The position numbers and the translations under genes are program-made. The notes beneath the pieces were generated by a model that was not told the origin of the DNA, ran no database searches, and saw nothing but the letters and a program-made list of their open reading frames with translations. From Frankiales bacterium (GTDB lineage: Bacteria; Actinomycetota; Actinomycetes; Mycobacteriales; Jatrophihabitantaceae), in contig JAOPUZ010000051.1 in the NCBI GenBank assembly GCA_025966315.1, positions 1 through 64,000 of the forward strand: a stretch of DNA of 64,000 nt. The letters run 5' to 3'. Positions 35,225 to 43,450 of the stretch are shown in pieces; position 1 is the first letter of the stretch; each line of letters begins with the position of its first letter.

Positions 35225-36603
35225 CAGCGACCTACCAGGTGACCGAGCAGATCCTGTCGGGTCAGCACGCCGGTGGGCTTGCCGTCCACATGGACCAGCA
35301 GCGCGTCGGCCTGGCCGAGCGCCTCGATCGCGGCCGAGATCGGTTCGCCCGAGCCGATGATCGGCAGCGACGGCGACATGTGCCGCTCGACCGGATCAGC
35401 CAGCGACGCCGAGCCGGAGAACAACGCGTCCAGCAGGGCTTTCTCGGACACGGAGCCGACCACCTCGCCGGCGGTCACTGGTGGCTCGGCCTTGACCACC
35501 GGCATCTGCGACACGCCGTACTCACGCAGGATGTCGATGGCCTCGCGGATCGTCTCGTTCGGATGGCCGTGCACCAGGGCCGGCGTCTGGCCGCTCTTGG
35601 CCGTGAGCACCTCGCCGATCGTCTCGTCACCGGTGGACTCCATGAATCCGTAGTCGCTCATCCAGGTGTCGGAGAAGATCTTGCCGAGGTAGCCGCGTCC
35701 CCCGTCAGGCAGCAGCACCACGATGACGTCGTCCGGGCCGGCTCGCTCGGCCACCCGCAGCGCCGCCGCGACCGCCATGCCGCACGATCCGCCGACCAGC
35801 AGACCCTCTTCCCGGGCCAGCCGGCGGGTGATCTCGAAGGATTCACGATCCGATATCGCAATGATGTCGTCGGTGATGTTCCGGTCGAACGTGGCCGGCC
35901 AGAAATCCTCGCCGACGCCTTCGACCAAGTACGGACGGCCGGTTCCTCCTGAGTAGACCGAGCCTTCCGGGTCGGCACCGATGATCTGCACGCGGCCCTC
36001 CGACACCTCCTTCAGATAGCGCCCAGCGCCCGAAATCGTGCCGCCGGTGCCGACCCCGGCAACGAAGTGGGTGATCCGTCCGTCCGTCTGCTCCCAGAGC
36101 TCCGGTCCGGTGGTTTCGTAGTGCGAGCGTGGGTTGTTCTCATTGGCATACTGATTCGGTTTCCAGCCGCCCGGCGTCTCCCGCGCCAGCCGATCCGAGA
36201 CCTGGTAATAGGAGCGTGGATCCTCCGGAGAGACCGCGGTGGGACACACGACTGCCTCGGCCCCGTAGGCTCGAAGCGTGTTTATCTTGTCCGCTGCGAC
36301 CTTGTCCGGCAGTACGAAGATGCAGTGGTAGCCCCGCTGCTGAGCCACTATCGCCAGCCCCACGCCGGTATTGCCGGACGTTGGCTCGATGATGGTCCCG
36401 CCGGGGCGCAGCTCACCGCTAGCTTCGGCTGCGTCGATCATCCGCACGGCAATCCGGTCCTTGACCGATCCACCGGGGTTGAAGTACTCGACCTTGGCCA
36501 GCACCGTCGGCGCGGTGGCTGGATCGAGGTGCTTGGTCACGCTGCGCAGTTGCACCAGCGGTGTGTTTCCGATGAGCTCGACGAGCGATGTGTAGTAGCG
36601 CAT
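35224..36603 (-). CDS. cbs: Cystathionine beta-synthase
   Basis: A 459-residue PLP enzyme that condenses serine (or O-acetylserine) with homocysteine, routing sulfur from methionine to cysteine. Lys48 in GGSVKDRIA binds PLP; SGNTG and GTGGTISGAG complete the site, and SCGMA is near the phosphate loop. The C-terminal part (about 335-459) has two CBS repeats (VLTAKSGQTPALVHGHPN to GVLTRQDLLGHLVG), which in some family members bind adenosyl ligands. It is co-transcribed with metB. A diverged copy lies at 10596-12068. Confidence 0.93.
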   Translation of the reverse strand: MRYYTSLVELIGNTPLVQLRSVTKHLDPATAPTVLAKVEYFNPGGSVKDRIAVRMIDAAEASGELRPGGTIIEPTSGNTGVGLAIVAQQRGYHCIFVLPDKVAADKINTLRAYGAEAVVCPTAVSPEDPRSYYQVSDRLARETPGGWKPNQYANENNPRSHYETTGPELWEQTDGRITHFVAGVGTGGTISGAGRYLKEVSEGRVQIIGADPEGSVYSGGTGRPYLVEGVGEDFWPATFDRNITDDIIAISDRESFEITRRLAREEGLLVGGSCGMAVAAALRVAERAGPDDVIVVLLPDGGRGYLGKIFSDTWMSDYGFMESTGDETIGEVLTAKSGQTPALVHGHPNETIREAIDILREYGVSQMPVVKAEPPVTAGEVVGSVSEKALLDALFSGSASLADPVERHMSPSLPIIGSGEPISAAIEALGQADALLVHVDGKPTGVLTRQDLLGHLVGR

Positions 36604-36610
36604 GGGGCAA

Positions 36611-36616
36611 AGGCTA
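36611..36616 (-). promoter_or_regulatory. Putative -10 element for leaderless cbs mRNA
   Basis: On the minus strand TAGCCT ends seven bases before the cbs ATG at 36603, and no Shine-Dalgarno sequence is visible, which fits a leaderless transcript. Confidence 0.4.
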
Positions 36617-36674
36617 ACCTCGAAGTCCCGCTTAGGTACCGAACGGGAGCAAACGGACGAGGAGGCCCGCCGGG

Positions 36675-37901
36675 ATGAGTCGAGCAGCCCGCGCTCGCAG
36701 AGTGGTTACCGCCGCGGCTTATGGCGGCGGCAGCCTTGGTGCCCTTGGCGCCGCGTTGATCGGCGTCATCTCGTGGGAGAGCAAACTCGCCCGGCGCCGG
36801 ATCCGGCCCCCGGAATCCGACCCGCCCAGCGCCGATGGCCTGTGGGTTGCCCCCGGCGTCTCGGTACGGGCGATCGACCCGATCGTGCTCGCCATGCTGG
36901 GCGATTCCTCGGCCGCTGGCTACGGCGTACACACCGATGTCGAGACGCCGGCCGCCCGCATCGCCGTCGGGCTGTCCTCGATCGCGCACCGACCCGTTCG
37001 GTTGATAAACGTGGCCCAGGTGGGCGCGCAGTCGATCGCACTGAACGCTCAGGTCGAGCACGTGCTGCCGTTGCGGCCCGCGCTGGCCGTGATCATGATC
37101 GGCGCCAACGACGTCACCCACCGCGTCCGAGCCCCGGAGTCCGTACGGCATCTCGGCGAGGCGCTCGACCGGCTCCGTGAGCACGACGTGGCCTTCGTGG
37201 TGGGCACGTGTCCGGACCTCGGCACCATCCGTCCGATCGCTCAACCGCTGCGTTATCTGGCCCGGCGGATGTCCCGCACGCTCGCGGCCGCCCAGGCACT
37301 AGCCGTCGTTTCGGCCGGCGGGCGAGCGGTGAGCCTCGGCGACATTCTGGGACCGGAATTCGCGGCTCAGCGGGAGTACTTCTCCGAAGACCAGTTCCAT
37401 CCCTCGGCCACCGGCTACGCCCGCGCCGCCGAGGTGCTGCTCCCGTCCGCGGCCGACGCGCTCGGGCTCACGACGGTGGCCGGTCCGGTAACGGTGTTCA
37501 GCTCGACGCGGGCGCGACCGGCGACTCGCGCTGCCGCCCGGGCCGCCGGCCACCCCGGCGTCGAAGTAGCGGCCGCCGAAGTACACGGCGAGCGCAGCGG
37601 CCGGCACGGACCGTGGGCTCGCATCCTGCGCCGCCGGACGTCGGATTCGGACACGCCGGCTCCGTTCGAGGCGACCCACGTCGCCGAGGACGATCACCCG
37701 GCTGCCTCCAATCCTCCCGCCCCGTCTAATCACGCGGCCCCGTCCGTTCCTCCCGTCCCGTCCGTTCCTCCCGCCCCGTCCGATCACGCGGCCCCGTCCA
37801 ATCACCACGCCCAGTCCGATCACCCCGCCCCGGCCGAGCCGGGCATCGCGGGCGGCCGGCGCATTGACGAGGACAAACTCGGGGCATCCGCCGAACACTG
37901 A
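36675..37901 (+). CDS. Exported SGNH/GDSL-type hydrolase with repetitive tail
   Basis: A 408-residue esterase-like protein. An N-terminal hydrophobic stretch (about 11-33) probably acts as a signal anchor. The SGNH blocks are clear: MLGDSSAAGYG with nucleophile Ser78, GANDVT (about 143-148) and DQFHPS with Asp239 and His242. The last 100 residues are low complexity, with seven hexapeptide units such as VPPAPS and DHAAPS. It resembles Rv1075c of M. tuberculosis, a cell-envelope GDSL esterase next to the thiolase fadA3 (recalled); the thiolase follows here 17 bp downstream. AGGAGG lies before the ATG. The substrate could be an acyl or acetyl ester on an envelope component. Confidence 0.85.
   Translation: MSRAARARRVVTAAAYGGGSLGALGAALIGVISWESKLARRRIRPPESDPPSADGLWVAPGVSVRAIDPIVLAMLGDSSAAGYGVHTDVETPAARIAVGLSSIAHRPVRLINVAQVGAQSIALNAQVEHVLPLRPALAVIMIGANDVTHRVRAPESVRHLGEALDRLREHDVAFVVGTCPDLGTIRPIAQPLRYLARRMSRTLAAAQALAVVSAGGRAVSLGDILGPEFAAQREYFSEDQFHPSATGYARAAEVLLPSAADALGLTTVAGPVTVFSSTRARPATRAAARAAGHPGVEVAAAEVHGERSGRHGPWARILRRRTSDSDTPAPFEATHVAEDDHPAASNPPAPSNHAAPSVPPVPSVPPAPSDHAAPSNHHAQSDHPAPAEPGIAGGRRIDEDKLGASAEH
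37710..37835. repeat. 18-bp in-frame tandem repeat in the SGNH tail
   Basis: Seven 18-bp units, each coding for a hexapeptide such as NHAAPS, VPPVPS, VPPAPS or DHPAPA. They form the disordered tail of the SGNH hydrolase. Confidence 0.85.
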
Positions 37902-37918
37902 CCGAAAGGGTTTCCGCT

Positions 37919-39139
37919 ATGCCTGAAGCCGTTATCGTGGCCACCGCCCGTTCACCCATCGGCCGAGCGGGCAAGGGCTCGCTCGCCTCAGCCCGACCGG
38001 ACGATCTGGTGGCCCAGATGATCACCGCGGCGCTGGCGCAAGTGCCGTCGCTGGATCCGGCCGAGATCGACGATCTGCTCCTCGGTTGTGGCCTGCCGGG
38101 CGGCGAGCAAGGCTTCAACATGGCTCGCATCGTTGCCGTCGCGCTCGGCTTCGATGAGCTTCCTGGGGCCACCATCACCCGCTACTGCTCGTCGTCCCTG
38201 CAAACCACCCGGATGGCCATGCACGCAATCCGGGCCGGTGAGGGCGACGTCTTCATCTCGGCCGGCGTCGAGGCGGTGTCCCGGTTCGTCAAGGGTTCCT
38301 CGGACAACTGGCCGGACACTCACAACCCGAGGTTCCTGCCGGCGGGCGAGCGGACCGCGCGGGTCGCCGCCGAAGGTGCGGCGCAGTGGCACGACCCGCG
38401 GGCCGACGGCCTGTTCCCGGACGCCTATATCGCGATGGGGCAAACGGCAGAGAACGTCGCTCTGCTACGCAGCGTCTCGCGGGAAGACATGGATCATTTC
38501 GCCGTCCGCTCGCAGAACCTGGCCGAAGCAGCCATCGCGTCCGGGTTCTGGGCCTGCGACATCACGCCGGTGACGTTGCCCGATGGCACCGTGGTCAGTT
38601 CCGACGATGGCCCCCGGCCCGGCGTCACCTACGACGCGGTGTCCGCGCTCAAACCGGTTTTCCGGCCCGATGGCCGGGTCACCGCGGGCAATTGCTGCCC
38701 GCTCAATGACGGTGCCGCCGCGGTTGTGGTGATGAGCGATACCCGAGCGGCCGAACTGGGCATCACTCCATTGGCCCGGGTCGTGGCGACCGCGGTGACC
38801 GCGTTGTCCCCGGAGATCATGGGCCTCGGGCCGGTGCAGGCCTCGCGCCAGGCGCTGGCTCGAGCCGGCATGACCATCGACGACATCGATCTGGTCGAGC
38901 TCAATGAAGCCTTTGCCGCGCAGGTGATTCCGGCTTATACCGAACTCGGAATCGACCTCGACAAGTTGAACGTCAACGGTGGAGCCATCGCGGTCGGCCA
39001 TCCGTTCGGGATGACCGGCGCGCGCATCACGTCCACCCTGATCAACTCATTGCGAGCGCGCGACAAGCAGTTCGGCCTCGAGACGATGTGCGTAGGCGGC
39101 GGCCAGGGAATGGCGATGATCCTGGAACGACTGTCGTAA
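37919..39139 (+). CDS. Acetyl-CoA C-acyltransferase (thiolase)
   Basis: A 406-residue thiolase that cleaves beta-ketoacyl-CoA or condenses acetyl-CoA. The catalytic residues are in place: Cys90 in ITRYCSSSLQT, His361 in GGAIAVGHPFGMTGAR and Cys391 in CVGGGQGMA. The sequence is most like FadA-type degradative thiolases (fadA3 of mycobacteria sits beside the same SGNH gene, recalled). It follows the SGNH gene by 17 bp and is probably co-transcribed. Its TAA stop is in the first unit of a tandem array. Confidence 0.92.
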   Translation: MPEAVIVATARSPIGRAGKGSLASARPDDLVAQMITAALAQVPSLDPAEIDDLLLGCGLPGGEQGFNMARIVAVALGFDELPGATITRYCSSSLQTTRMAMHAIRAGEGDVFISAGVEAVSRFVKGSSDNWPDTHNPRFLPAGERTARVAAEGAAQWHDPRADGLFPDAYIAMGQTAENVALLRSVSREDMDHFAVRSQNLAEAAIASGFWACDITPVTLPDGTVVSSDDGPRPGVTYDAVSALKPVFRPDGRVTAGNCCPLNDGAAAVVVMSDTRAAELGITPLARVVATAVTALSPEIMGLGPVQASRQALARAGMTIDDIDLVELNEAFAAQVIPAYTELGIDLDKLNVNGGAIAVGHPFGMTGARITSTLINSLRARDKQFGLETMCVGGGQGMAMILERLS

Positions 39140-39243
39140 GGCGACGACTGTCGGAAGGGACGACTGTCGGAAGGGACGACTGTCGGAAGGGACGACTGTC
39201 GGAAGGCGACGACTGTCGTAAGGCGACGACTGTCGTAAGGCGA
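39128..39243. repeat. 16-17-bp tandem array starting at the thiolase stop codon
   Basis: Seven units of CGACTGTCGKAAGGSRA (16 or 17 bp) run from 39128 to 39243. Unit 1 holds the last codons and the TAA stop of the thiolase; units 6 and 7 repeat the TAA form. The array fills most of the gap to the convergent Bax-inhibitor gene. Confidence 0.92.
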
Positions 39244-39268
39244 CGACGCTGGCGCGGCGGACGTCAAG

Positions 39269-40156
39269 TCAGTCGCTGCCACGCAGGTAGCTGAGCAGCC
39301 GCAGGATCTCGAGGTAGAGCCAGACCAGCGTGACCAGGATGCCCCAGGACAGGTACCAGCCGGCCTTTTCGTCCACGCCACGTCGCACGCTCTGCTCGAT
39401 CATGTCGAAGTCCACGATCAGGTTCGCCGCGGCGATCACGATGCACAGCACGCTGAAACCTATGGCGATGCCGATGTTGCCGCCGCTGCCGCCCCGCAGG
39501 CCGAGGCCGCCGCTGACGAAGATGCCGGCGACGAGGTTGACCAGCATGAGCCCGACCGCACCGAGGGTCGCCGCGAAGACGATCTTGGTGAACTTGGGGG
39601 TGACGCGGACCGCGCCGGTCTTGTAGACGACCAGCACGCCGCCGGCGACCATGACGGTGCCCGTGATGGCCTGGACGACGATGCCCGGCCATTGCTGGTT
39701 GAAGATCTCGCTGATGGCACCGAGCGCGAGACCCTCGAGCACGGCGTAGGTGACGGTGGTGCCGGCATTGGCCTTACCGGAGAAGCCCATGTACAGGCCA
39801 AGCCCGAGGGCGGCCAGGATCGCCACCACGGCGACTCCGCCGGCGGCGCTGTCCGGGATCACGAACCAGGCCACGCCCGCTGCGACCAGCAGCGTCGCCA
39901 GCAACACCGCGGTACGGGTGATGACGTCGTCCAGGGTCAGGTAGCGGGCCGGGGCGGCCGGTGGCGCCTGCGGCGGGAAGCCCGGCTGACCGATCTGCTG
40001 ACCGTAAGCGGGCTGGGCGTACCACTGATTGAGCTGGTCGGTCGACGGTGGCGGTGGCGCAATCGGCCCGCGCTGCCCGCGCTGGCTACCCGGCCCGACG
40101 CTCAGACCTGGGCGGCCTGTCCGCTCGAAACCCCGCAGTACAGGGTTACTAGCCAC
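39269..40156 (-). CDS. Bax inhibitor-1/YccA family membrane protein
   Basis: A 295-residue integral membrane protein. The first 80 residues are cytosolic and Pro/Gln/Gly-rich (DQLNQWYAQPAYGQQ), followed by seven hydrophobic segments with the family ending FDMIEQSVRRGVDEKAGWYLSWGILVTLVWLYLEILRLL. Members are pH-sensitive channel-like proteins; the role in actinobacteria is unclear. GTG at 40156 is chosen because GGAGG lies eight bases before it; an ATG at 40189 would add 11 residues. Convergent with the thiolase. Confidence 0.9.
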   Translation of the reverse strand: MASNPVLRGFERTGRPGLSVGPGSQRGQRGPIAPPPPSTDQLNQWYAQPAYGQQIGQPGFPPQAPPAAPARYLTLDDVITRTAVLLATLLVAAGVAWFVIPDSAAGGVAVVAILAALGLGLYMGFSGKANAGTTVTYAVLEGLALGAISEIFNQQWPGIVVQAITGTVMVAGGVLVVYKTGAVRVTPKFTKIVFAATLGAVGLMLVNLVAGIFVSGGLGLRGGSGGNIGIAIGFSVLCIVIAAANLIVDFDMIEQSVRRGVDEKAGWYLSWGILVTLVWLYLEILRLLSYLRGSD

Positions 40157-40185
40157 TGTCGTCGCCTCCTCGTTCATTCGAATGT

Positions 40186-40219
40186 TCATCCGCCGCTGAT
40201 TCTCATCCGCCGCTGATTC
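40186..40219. repeat. Two 17-bp direct repeats upstream of the Bax-inhibitor gene
   Basis: TCATCCGCCGCTGATTC occurs at 40186-40202 and again at 40203-40219 in the divergent gap between the Bax inhibitor and esterase genes. It could be an operator or a simple duplication. Confidence 0.7.
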
Positions 40220-40421
40220 ACCAGACCCGCCATGACGCGGTTCGCTGCCCGGATAACGTACGGCGCCTGGCCGATGGTTCCCGTTCCTCCGCGGCTACCA
40301 GCGGCCTGCGGTCCCCAGTCGGCGCGGGCTACACAGCTTGTCCATAGCTGAGCTCTTGACGGAGCGGCAATGATGTAACGCAATGGCCACAAAGAGGCGG
40401 GCCGTAATCAATGGAGGTCAG

Positions 40422-41390
40422 ATGACCACGAAGACTCATCCCGCACCACCGTTCGACTCCGAGCTGGCCGTGGTGCTGGCCGGGTTGGCCGAGGTAATGC
40501 CGGCGACGATCACCCCCGAATTGATTCCGGTGATGCGCGAAGCACCCGCGATCCCACTCGAGGACATCATCGCCGGGCGTCCGATCACCCACACCGAGCG
40601 CACCATCCCGGGACCCGAAGGCGCACCAGACCTGACCATCTCGATCTTCAAGCGCAGCGATTTCGTGGCCGGCGCGCCCGGGATCTACCACACGCACGGC
40701 GGCGGCATGATCATCGGTGACCGCTTCACCGGAATCGGCGGGATCCTGGAATGGGTCGACGTGATGAACGCAGTAGCCGTCTCGGTGGAATACCGGCTCG
40801 CGCCGGAGCATCCCGACCCGGCCCCGGTCGAGGACTCCTACGCCGGCCTGGTGTGGATGGCCGATCACGCCGACGAGCTCGGCTTCGATCCCGCTCGCCT
40901 GATCATCGCCGGTGCGAGCGCCGGCGGCGGGCTCGCCGCTGGAGTCACTTTGATGGCCCGCGACAAGGGCGGCCCGGCGCTGGCCGGCCAGGTCCTGATC
41001 TACCCGATGCTCGATGACCGCAACGAGACCGTGTCCAGCCATCAGATCGACGGCATCGGGGTGTGGGACCGGGGCAGCAACGAGACGGGTTGGGACGCCT
41101 ACCTCGGCGACCGCCGCAAGACCAACGCGGTGTCCATCTACGCCGCCCCGGCTCGGGCCACAGATCTGTCGAACCTTCCGCCGGCCTTCATCGACGTGGG
41201 CACCGCTGAGGTGTTCCGTGACGAGGACGTCGCGTACGCCTCCCAGATCTGGGCCGACGGCGGGATCGCGGAGCTGCACGTCTGGCCGGGTGGCTTCCAT
41301 GCCTTCGACCAGCTCGCCCCGCAGGCCGACGTCTCCATCCGGATGACCGAAGCCCGCACCAAGTGGGTTCGGCGGCTGCTCGAAGCCTGA
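40422..41390 (+). CDS. HSL-family alpha/beta hydrolase (carboxylesterase)
   Basis: A 322-residue esterase of the hormone-sensitive lipase family. The oxyanion-hole motif HTHGGG is at about 90-95, the nucleophile elbow GASAG has Ser166, the acid lies in the AEVFRDEDVAYA segment and the His in GGFHAFD near the C-terminus. No signal peptide is present. ATG at 40422 follows GGAGG and is preferred to the ATG at 40383. It would hydrolyse short-chain acyl esters; the natural substrate is unknown. Downstream is a strong hairpin. Confidence 0.88.
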   Translation: MTTKTHPAPPFDSELAVVLAGLAEVMPATITPELIPVMREAPAIPLEDIIAGRPITHTERTIPGPEGAPDLTISIFKRSDFVAGAPGIYHTHGGGMIIGDRFTGIGGILEWVDVMNAVAVSVEYRLAPEHPDPAPVEDSYAGLVWMADHADELGFDPARLIIAGASAGGGLAAGVTLMARDKGGPALAGQVLIYPMLDDRNETVSSHQIDGIGVWDRGSNETGWDAYLGDRRKTNAVSIYAAPARATDLSNLPPAFIDVGTAEVFRDEDVAYASQIWADGGIAELHVWPGGFHAFDQLAPQADVSIRMTEARTKWVRRLLEA

Positions 41391-41414
41391 CCGATACACC
41401 GGCATCCCGCATGA

Positions 41415-41459
41415 ATTGAGCAACACCTGGCATCCCTGTGATGCCAGGTGTTGCTCAAT
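41415..41459. terminator. 19-bp perfect palindrome after the esterase gene
   Basis: Arms 41415-41433 and 41441-41459 are exact inverse complements with a seven-base loop. It lies 25 bp after the esterase stop and 24 bp past the 3' end of the tRNA gene on the other strand, so it can end both transcripts. There is no T-run. The arm sequence is unrelated to the palindromes at 25961 and 33987. Confidence 0.8.
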
Positions 41460-41482
41460 CCGCAACCGGGGCTGCGAGCGGG

Positions 41483-41555
41483 TGCCCTCGGTCGGACTCG
41501 AACCGACACTGTGCGGATTTTAAGTCCGCTGCCTCTGCCATTGGGCTACGAGGGC
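41483..41555 (-). tRNA. tRNA-Leu (anticodon UAA)
   Basis: A 73-base cloverleaf: acceptor stem GCCCTCG/CGAGGGC, a 3-bp D stem, anticodon stem GCGGA/TCCGC with loop CTTAAAA (anticodon TAA), a five-base variable region, and T arm GTCGG-TTCGAGT-CCGAC with discriminator A. The gene encodes CC but not the final A. The short variable region is unusual for a leucine tRNA, which normally has a long arm; a similar short form occurs in other actinobacteria as far as I recall. Confidence 0.9.
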
Positions 41556-41602
41556 CGCCCAGCCAGCCGATGCCGACGGTGCCCGTAGATCGTACGGGCC
41601 GC

Positions 41603-42925
41603 TCAGGCGGCCGGCGGCGACGCGTTGGCGATGTCGAATTCCTTGCGCGGTGCCTGCAGCTGACCCAACGACACGACCTCGCGCCGGAAGAACAACGCAG
41701 CCGTCCAGTCGGCCAGCACCCGGACCTTCCGGTTGAAGGTCGGCACCCGGGACAGGTGATACGTCCGGTGAATGAACCACGCCAGCGGCCCCCGCACTTT
41801 GACGCCGTACAGCTCGGCCACGCCGCGATAGAGACCGAGTGAGGCCACCGAACCGGCGTAGGCGTGCCGGTAATCGTGCAGGGCCTCGCCGTTCACGGTG
41901 CGGATGAGGTTGTCGCCCAGCACCTTCGCCTGCCGGACCGCATGCTGCGCTGACGGCCCACAGAGCGCGGTCGGATCCCGCTTCGACAGGTCAGGAACGG
42001 CGGCGCAATCACCGGCCGAAAAAACTCCCTCGACGCCCTTCACGGTCAGGTTGGCCCGGCAAGGCAGCCGGCCCTTCTCGTCCGAGGGCAACCCGGAGCT
42101 GCTGATCAACGGGTGTGCCTTGACGCCGGCCGTCCACACCAGGGTGTCACTCTCGAACTTTTCCCCGTCCGACAATTCGATCCGGCCGCCGACCGCCGAA
42201 TTGAGTCGGGTCGACAGCCGCACGTCGATGTCGGTTTCCAGCAACCGATCGACCGTGTAGGACGCCAGCGACACCGAGACCTCCGGCATGATCCGGTCCG
42301 CGGCTTCGACCAGCACCCACCGCATCTCACCGGGTTTGATCGCCGGGTAGTACCGCAAGGCGTAACGAGCCATGTCCTGCAGCTCGGCCAGCGCCTCGAT
42401 GCCGGCGTACCCGCCACCGACGAACACGAAGTTCAGCGCCCGCCGCCGGGCTGGGCCGTCCTCGTTGGACGCCGCGAAATCCAATCGGGAAAGCACGTGG
42501 TTACGCAGGAAGATGGCCTCGCCGATGGTCTTGAATCCGATGCCGACCTCGGCCAGGCCGGGGATCGGAAGCGTGCGGGCAATCGAGCCGGCTGACACGA
42601 CCAGCAGGTCGTAGCCCAGTTCGTACGCCTCGCCCTCGCCGGCACCCACGGTCACCTGGCGTCGGACGGGATCAACGGCAGTCACGGCACCGGTCAACAC
42701 CCGGCATTTCTTGAGCACCCGGCGCAGCGGGACCACCACATGCCGAGGTTCGACGCTGCCGGCGGCGGCCTCGGGAAGGAACGGCTGATAAGTCATGTTC
42801 GGCTGCGGGTCGATGACAACGACTTCAGCGCGGCCCGGTGACAGCCGGCCCTGGATCCGCAGGGCGGTGTACATGCCCACATATCCGCCGCCCACAATGA
42901 CAATTCGCTTCGGTTCGGTGCTCAT
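41603..42925 (-). CDS. Type II NADH dehydrogenase-like flavoprotein
   Basis: A 440-residue FAD/NAD(P)-binding oxidoreductase. It has two Rossmann motifs, RIVIVGGGYVGMYTAL near the start for FAD and FVFVGGGYAGIEALAEL in the middle for NADH, followed by ATGDCAAVP-like GVFSAGDCAAVPDLS for the flavin. The C-terminus (RGPLAWFIHRTYHLSRVPTFNRKVRVLADW) resembles the membrane-contact part of NDH-2. It should oxidise NADH and reduce quinone without proton pumping. ATG at 42925 has AAGGAG eight bases upstream; the longer open frame is not supported. It stands alone downstream of the DUF4235 gene on the opposite strand. Confidence 0.9.
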   Translation of the reverse strand: MSTEPKRIVIVGGGYVGMYTALRIQGRLSPGRAEVVVIDPQPNMTYQPFLPEAAAGSVEPRHVVVPLRRVLKKCRVLTGAVTAVDPVRRQVTVGAGEGEAYELGYDLLVVSAGSIARTLPIPGLAEVGIGFKTIGEAIFLRNHVLSRLDFAASNEDGPARRRALNFVFVGGGYAGIEALAELQDMARYALRYYPAIKPGEMRWVLVEAADRIMPEVSVSLASYTVDRLLETDIDVRLSTRLNSAVGGRIELSDGEKFESDTLVWTAGVKAHPLISSSGLPSDEKGRLPCRANLTVKGVEGVFSAGDCAAVPDLSKRDPTALCGPSAQHAVRQAKVLGDNLIRTVNGEALHDYRHAYAGSVASLGLYRGVAELYGVKVRGPLAWFIHRTYHLSRVPTFNRKVRVLADWTAALFFRREVVSLGQLQAPRKEFDIANASPPAA

Positions 42926-43100
42926 CGAGTCCGCTCCTTCGACCGCGTCAGCCCGTCCGATCCACGTAGTGTCGACGCGCCGAACGGCTGCCTCGAGGCT
43001 ACCGCTGTAGATCGGGCCGCAGTAGCCGGTTAGACCGCTCGTGGGCGTGCCTTCGCTAGCATGGCCACGACGAGACGCGACTAATACGGGAGACACGCAC

Positions 43101-43415
43101 ATGGCTGGCGGAGCAAGCAGGTTCGCGTTCAAGATCCTTTCCTCACTGGTCGCCGTGCCGGTGGGCAAGGCGATTGCCAATGCCAGCGGCAAGGCCTGGA
43201 CCACTGCCCGTCCGGACAATCCGCCGCACAACCCGAAGGAAGTGCAGACGAACTGGAAGGACGCGGTGATCTTCGCATTGATCACCGGCGTCGGTGCGGC
43301 TGTTGCCCAGCTGCTGACCACCAAAGGGGCCGACACCCTGTGGCGGGCCATGACCGGCAAGCCGTCGCCCCGACCGAAGGCAAAATCGAAGCAGGACGCA
43401 GTCGTCGCCGCCTGA
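43101..43415 (+). CDS. DUF4235 family small membrane protein
   Basis: A 104-residue protein with two hydrophobic segments (about 6-24 and 55-76) and a basic tail (PSPRPKAKSKQD). The pattern SRFAFKILSSLVAVPVGKA followed by NWKDAVIFALITGVGAAVAQLLTTKGAD matches DUF4235, an actinobacterial family of unknown function. GGGAG lies before the ATG. It is divergent from the NDH-2 gene and ends 35 bp before the convergent ppx gene. Confidence 0.88.
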   Translation: MAGGASRFAFKILSSLVAVPVGKAIANASGKAWTTARPDNPPHNPKEVQTNWKDAVIFALITGVGAAVAQLLTTKGADTLWRAMTGKPSPRPKAKSKQDAVVAA

Positions 43416-43450
43416 CCGGCGTTCTCACCACCGTCCCGCTCGACGTCAAA

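Noticed and set aside
39128-39243. CRISPR-like array after the thiolase gene
   Set aside because: Units abut without spacers and no cas genes are in the window.
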